Positions 27,401 to 30,115 of a DNA stretch of 30,115 bases are shown here, one piece after another (the stretch's first letter is position 1; the number at the start of each line of letters is the position of its first letter). Both the position numbers and the translations under genes were made by a program. The notes below the pieces were generated by a model. That model searched no databases. It was not told the DNA's origin and worked only from the letters and a program-made list of their open reading frames with translations. Source of the DNA: a virus. The stretch lies in IMG/VR virus record IMGVR_UViG_3300010354_000385, positions 1 to 30,115 of that record. One strand, 5' to 3'.

Positions 27401-28582
27401 CATCTCAAATGGAACATTTACAGATGTTCTGGATTGAGTAGTTCTTGGTTTTTGAATATCAATAATTTCAACACCAGTTTTTTCGATATCATATCCTCGA
27501 ACATATGCCTTACCTGGTGATAACTTGACACACATCAAATCATCATTTGGAACATTACCCTGATTAGTTGTCTCATTACTAAAGAAAATTCCGTTATTAC
27601 CTAGTCTATCATTTAATGAATTGTTTAATGAAATTTGAAATGGATTTACAACATAATCACCAGATTCATCATAAGTTCTTTGTGCGAGATAATCTTTAAT
27701 AAGTGAATATGAAGTCTTTGAAATTACTTTTTGAAGTATACCATTTTTAACTCTAAGAATTTCAACAAAATCAGTATCGTTAGTATCAGTTAAAAGTTTT
27801 TTAGTTAAAGTTAATGAAATTTTGAATCTATGTGCCCCAGGTGCAGCATAATTCGTAAATCCCTTAGAGTTATCATAAAGAGTTGAATCATCTTTTTCGG
27901 TGATGATTTGCTCATTAACTCTTAGACCAACTCTATATGAGGGAGTATTTGTATAATAATCTAATAAAATAGTTTGCTTAGGAACTGAAACAAATGTCCC
28001 ACGAATAAAATATACACCGTTGTCAATGGAAGCAGCAGAACCAATTGACGTGGAATTTATGGCAATAGTAGTTGCAAAAGGAGTTCCTGCTAAAATTGCA
28101 CCTACTGTTTCATTTGAGACTAAATTCTCACCATCTAGGAATGGATTAATTTGATAATTTATATCTGAATTCAAATATTTAACATAAAGTGTTGCATATT
28201 CAACGTCAGAATTTGGAAGTTGTACAAATTGTACAGTTGCTGTAATACCAGATGCTTGACCTGTAATGGTCTTTCCTACAAAACTTTGGAGGTATGTGGA
28301 TACATCTACTCCATATTGTTGAGAATTGACTTTAACTGCATGAAATTGATTATCATAAGTTACATTTCCAGGGATCACCATTGATCCTTCTTTGAAAATA
28401 TGACTTCCAAACGATTCTATTTGATTTTGTAGAATAGATTGTAAGGTGTTTAATTCACGAGTTTGAATTGGTTTTCCTGGTTGAAATAGAACCTTATAGT
28501 AATTTTTATCTTTAGCACCTATAGAAGGTTCTGAAAAATCATCAAAATATGGACTTACATTAAGATTTGTTTTTTGTGCCAT
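21434..28582 (-). CDS. Giant DUF4815-type baseplate/fibre protein
   Basis: This 2382-residue protein is the largest in the window. Its N-terminal several hundred residues match the DUF4815 family of phage structural proteins, with NLNVSPYFDDFSE, YYKVLFQPGKPIQTRELNTL and KEGSMVIPGNVTYDN. The remainder is Ser/Thr/Asn/Gly-rich, beta-dominated and repetitive, as in baseplate adhesins. Residues about 1785-1885 carry GxGY-type repeat text (TTGGSNYSSGSV, LYPGNGYQIGDVVGI) resembling the insertion in gp14. Near residue 2000 lies a YKYELGGVSLRRINKEHDIS segment common to marine phage tail proteins. In T4 this place would hold gp9/gp10-12-type baseplate and fibre genes; the protein probably combines such roles and may contact the host. 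It begins three bases after the gp8-like gene. No enzymatic motif is evident. Confidence 0.9.
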   Translation of the reverse strand: MAQKTNLNVSPYFDDFSEPSIGAKDKNYYKVLFQPGKPIQTRELNTLQSILQNQIESFGSHIFKEGSMVIPGNVTYDNQFHAVKVNSQQYGVDVSTYLQSFVGKTITGQASGITATVQFVQLPNSDVEYATLYVKYLNSDINYQINPFLDGENLVSNETVGAILAGTPFATTIAINSTSIGSAASIDNGVYFIRGTFVSVPKQTILLDYYTNTPSYRVGLRVNEQIITEKDDSTLYDNSKGFTNYAAPGAHRFKISLTLTKKLLTDTNDTDFVEILRVKNGILQKVISKTSYSLIKDYLAQRTYDESGDYVVNPFQISLNNSLNDRLGNNGIFFSNETTNQGNVPNDDLMCVKLSPGKAYVRGYDIEKTGVEIIDIQKPRTTQSRTSVNVPFEMGNLLRVNNISGAPKQKSEIYLQNQRKNSNTVAAGSTIGSARVYSFNVTDSAYTGAVTNWDLYLYDIQTYTELTLNQSVSSTEVPATSYIKGLSSGASGYAVTSGGNSVTIKIRQTSGSFSVGEQISINGNVTVSRSIASIKVYGIEDIKSVHQPTSVSGFTTAFISDTQLDRISKDGIITISAESGGISTVTIPSPYTFSGIKTDSIIRYQRAGISTEIYNRITSISPSLNSMTLVAVTSVTGVCDGSLPTSQYSGEYSIGASKIKNEQNGFLYAELPNPNVSSVNLNSSTITFSAQTNSGYTHSSSKTITLNTGNFNLGINSTSAQFEAFDEERYSIFYTDGSVENLTSDKVNFPSSDQVTFSNISADTKTIACVNATFVKNGVQSKIKQFTRSKTLEVILSKNNYSGVGVNTSINDGLTYNQYYGLRVQDEEISLNYPDVVNIVAIYESLDTNTPVLDQVTFNTISNVTNNAIIGENIIGNTSNAIARVVSKPSTNVLGIVYLNENRFRVGESVTFNESNIQTTIVSIIPGKYKDITSKYNLDKGQKDQYYDYSRLVRKTGESSPSRRLLIIFDYYTVPTNDNGDVFTVNSYSEERFSSDIPTIGIDDTRASDTLDFRPRVSDFSNTTSSPFDFSSRNFGSDPKIIMTPNESALVGYDYYLGRIDKIYLNKFGTFSVLQGTPSVNPKSPSNLDDAMEIASITLPPYLYSVSDAQISLVDNRRYTMRDIGKIEDRIENLEKVTSLSLLELNIQTLLIQDAGKLNRFKTGFFVDDFKTEDNFNTDVSKATVKNDELGVNVSKNSLELIPVSLEEFTDETFAPDSNYALFDSNIQKTGKVITLKYQSVDWIEQPFATKVENVNPFNVISYSGTIKLNPQSDSWVRTTQLNDLRISRTLNFGGIRFLRGVTSNSTSSVENRLISSKSEEYMRSRNTGFNAVNLKSFTRYYQFLDGNSGVDFIPKLVEIATDSTLSTYGASSAFQVGETVNGFVNGNKLITFRVAQSNHKDGTFNSPSAIYTTNPYFTSESIPSSYSATSKTLNIDINSLCSEVIGKYSGYLTIGMKLVGETSKSVAYVKDLRLISDINGSISGSFFIRNPNSIPEPNVKISTGTKVYKLTSSSTNEIPLPGSTSISSGETIYKSSGTWETRQRVVTTTTLVTFSDPLAQSFSVGENTESTGAYLTAIDLFFAKKDSNNAPLTVEIRKMELGTPTREVIGNSIDLNPSDINVSSNASVATKVTFDYPIYLEPNQEYAIVLLSPQSDQYEVWIAEMNEKTIETANLPDSQAVRYSRQFAIGSLFKSQNGSIWSSNQSQDLKFKLYKANFTANSGSVLFHNPTLEKSSVLSPNPITILPRKVNLGITTITDSNIIGILTTGRKISVQSATYNSGYVAGTGSTVTSVGITTGGSNYSSGSVQTYNIIGNGSGLRLNLTTSNGTITGIAVSTLYPGNGYQIGDVVGIVTSTVSPVGGRDARITITGIGNGIDTLYLTNVQGSSFNVGVSSISYYDNSGNIISLANTTITSSTPVGGIYNGNYFKVNHFDHGMYSKTNRVEIFGVSSDVPATTLTTKLSKTDNTIITVSSSSNFSTFENISVGSSNPGYIKIGEELIKYTSVPSATTLGGITRGIDSTIESEHDVNSLVYKYELGGVSLRRINKEHDISDTGIEIDEYYIEFNRSNFDSNVTNRSTDQGTGGAPENSPQLSFNTETLCGGDKVQSTENIQFNTIIPHINALSPTPETKISGQIRTVSGTSVDGNETSFIDQQYESVELDEENQLSSTRIVCSNVNEQQYLSQLLRNKSFTMKLDLSTTNSNLSPMIFWDESKVELQNNRLNSPISDYSSDGRVNGILNDPHAMIYVSNTVNLSQPSTSLKVIVSAYRHASSDFRVLYSLIRPDSSEVEPSFELFPGYDNLTIDNNNDGYFDVVDKSKNSGLPDVYVPPSLENQFIDYEFSANNLGYFTGYTIKIVSSGTNQAFAPRFKDLRTIALA

Positions 28583-28585
28583 TTT

Positions 28586-30115
28586 TTAAAATTCCAGGAT
28601 AATTTTAATGTCTTCTTTTTGTCTTAAGTCTCTTTCAACTGTTTTTCGATTACTAATATAAATTACATCTCCAGACTTATTATTTATCTCTGGAGTTGAG
28701 AATCCGTTGGTAAATGTGACACCCAAGTTTATAATTTTATTTGAAATTGTAATTGTACTACCGCTAATGGATGTATCTACACTTGCACTCCATCCACCTT
28801 CTTTCCCAATGTTTGCAGATGAATCAAAATCAACTATTCCAGATGAATTAAAATATGTTGACATATTATTGAAATCTACATTGGTTGAACCTCCTCCACC
28901 ATTATAATATAATGATCTATCTCTATAGTATTTTAAAATTTTTGTTTCTGTATCATATGACGCCACATAACCAACCGCTTTTTTACCATCACTTCTGGTC
29001 TGAATAATCTTATCTCCAACTGCAGGAGTACCATTAATTATTGAGGTAAGTGCAATTCCAGATAAAGCAGAAAATTCATTTTGAGTGTATACAGATGATG
29101 AATTATATGCCGTTGGATTTTTAAGAATTCCTACTTGAGCAAATTTAGTATCTACTGGAAAATCTTTAGTAGAATCGTCAAATCTAGCATAAATTAGAAT
29201 CTTATCCGCACCTAATTCATGATAAACGTCAAATCCGTGTCCTTTTGATGGTGGAATGATTGGAACTAATTCTGCGTAAGTTCCTGGATTTAGAGTAGTA
29301 CTCAAGTCAACCAACGCATAAGTATAATTTTTACCACCTGACGTAACAACAACATCACTAATTTGAGTAGATGAATTTACTGTAACTGATACAGTCCCTC
29401 CTGAACCATCTCCGACTAAATTACAAGTTCTTGTACCTGATGTATAACCTAATCCGCGATTCTTAATAAAAACTTTTTTTATTTGATTATCGTTTATATC
29501 TGAATCTCCATTTTCTCGTATTGCGGTAATTTGAGAATCAGTCGATGTAGACCATTCATTAGGTACTGTTATATATTCAGATGAATCAAATTTAATAATA
29601 TCACTTGGAGAAATGGTATAAAGATACTTCCATACATACCCATCACTTAACTTAGTTGGATCTAAATCAGTGAAAGTTGGTTCAACCTCAGATGAATTTG
29701 CAGTAGTTTTAATTCCAGATGTACCATTATCAATACAGATATAAACCTTATACTGTGAATTTACTACATAATAATTCGCATCATAAAGTCTCATTGCACC
29801 TGTTGTTGGTGCGGGATTAATTACACTGTAATCAGGTCTATACATATCATATTGTGATCCTGAAGTCCATTCTATTTTTCGAATTACTCTTCTAACATTT
29901 GCATCTGTAATTCTCTTTCCAAATAAAATTGTGGACTCATAATGATTTAAATAATCCACATTATCAGTTGGATTTGGTTGAGTTGTATCCCAAGTTGAAT
30001 CTCTACCAAATCCTGATGTTGTTGGATTAGAAAGACCTACAAACACATAATATGAATTTGAAGAATCGACTACAGAATCCACAAAATTGGATGCATTCAG
30101 TATTCTAAAGTTATC
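28586..30115 (-). CDS. 8: Baseplate wedge protein gp8-like (5' truncated)
   Basis: The frame stays open to the window edge, so the N-terminus is outside. The visible 509 residues begin DNFRILNASNFVDSVVDSSN; the GTG at 30080-30082 is internal, not the start, because the conserved text continues upstream of it. It matches the proteins called baseplate wedge gp8 in cyanomyophages: NSYYVFVGLSNPTTSGFGRD, NVRRVIRKIEW, YDANYYVVNSQYKVYICIDN and DGYVWKYLYTISPSDIIKFD. A GLGYTSGTRT...GDGSGGTVSV unit near residues 215-245 resembles the beta repeat seen in gp14. T4 gp8 itself is shorter (334 residues) and divergent, so the symbol rests on family annotation and on synteny just before the large baseplate protein and the neck genes. 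Confidence 0.8.
   Translation of the reverse strand, partial: DNFRILNASNFVDSVVDSSNSYYVFVGLSNPTTSGFGRDSTWDTTQPNPTDNVDYLNHYESTILFGKRITDANVRRVIRKIEWTSGSQYDMYRPDYSVINPAPTTGAMRLYDANYYVVNSQYKVYICIDNGTSGIKTTANSSEVEPTFTDLDPTKLSDGYVWKYLYTISPSDIIKFDSSEYITVPNEWSTSTDSQITAIRENGDSDINDNQIKKVFIKNRGLGYTSGTRTCNLVGDGSGGTVSVTVNSSTQISDVVVTSGGKNYTYALVDLSTTLNPGTYAELVPIIPPSKGHGFDVYHELGADKILIYARFDDSTKDFPVDTKFAQVGILKNPTAYNSSSVYTQNEFSALSGIALTSIINGTPAVGDKIIQTRSDGKKAVGYVASYDTETKILKYYRDRSLYYNGGGGSTNVDFNNMSTYFNSSGIVDFDSSANIGKEGGWSASVDTSISGSTITISNKIINLGVTFTNGFSTPEINNKSGDVIYISNRKTVERDLRQKEDIKIILEF

Noticed and set aside
28586-30082. gp8-like protein starting at GTG 30082
   Set aside because: Conserved residues continue in frame beyond it to the window edge, so the real start is outside.
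1-30115. tRNA genes, CRISPR arrays, insertion sequences
   Set aside because: None seen; almost all bases are taken by tightly packed structural genes and the gaps are all shorter than 120 bases.

Overview
The window is a low-GC (AT-rich) virion-morphogenesis block from a T4-like tailed phage (contractile tail), and every real gene is read from the minus strand. Gene order, protein families and small accessory genes match marine T4-like phages infecting picocyanobacteria, or their SAR11 (Pelagibacter) relatives. The sequence alone does not settle the host: no photosynthesis or other host-derived gene lies in the window.

In transcription order (right to left): a 5'-truncated gp8-like baseplate wedge protein; a 2382-residue DUF4815-type structural protein; four small genes, one of them only 56 codons; the neck and tail-completion genes gp13, gp14 and gp15; the small terminase gp16; a five-module DUF5661/DUF5872 protein; a 102-residue and a 424-residue virion-type protein; the large terminase gp17; the sheath gp18 and tube gp19; the portal gp20; a 54-residue gene; a 180-residue gene; the prohead protease gp21; the scaffold gp22; and the major capsid protein gp23. 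A rho-independent terminator with a 7-bp stem, GAAA loop and U-run closes the block just after gp23. Genes are packed with TAATG or ATGA overlaps. T4-type late-promoter octamers (TATAAATA or CATAAATA) sit 22-49 bases before several operon-internal starts.

The genes cover one assembly line. gp20 nucleates the prohead around gp22, gp23 forms the shell, and gp21 matures it (a visible LxE/A site removes about 54 residues from gp23). gp16/gp17 pump DNA through gp20, gp13/14/15 close the head and tail, and gp18/gp19 with the baseplate proteins make the tail.

The outstanding feature is three unrelated inteins inside the DNA-packaging motor. The portal gene carries two: a LAGLIDADG intein of 419 residues and an HNH intein of 267 residues, together more than half of the 1250-residue precursor. 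The large terminase carries a 282-residue intein exactly in the Walker A motif. That intein has Lys instead of Cys/Ser at position 1 and the Trp/Cys pattern of class 3 inteins, plus a decayed LAGLIDADG domain. Other oddities are a gp15 gene whose expected ATG is ACG, and a beta-repeat module inserted in gp14 that recurs in two other virion proteins.
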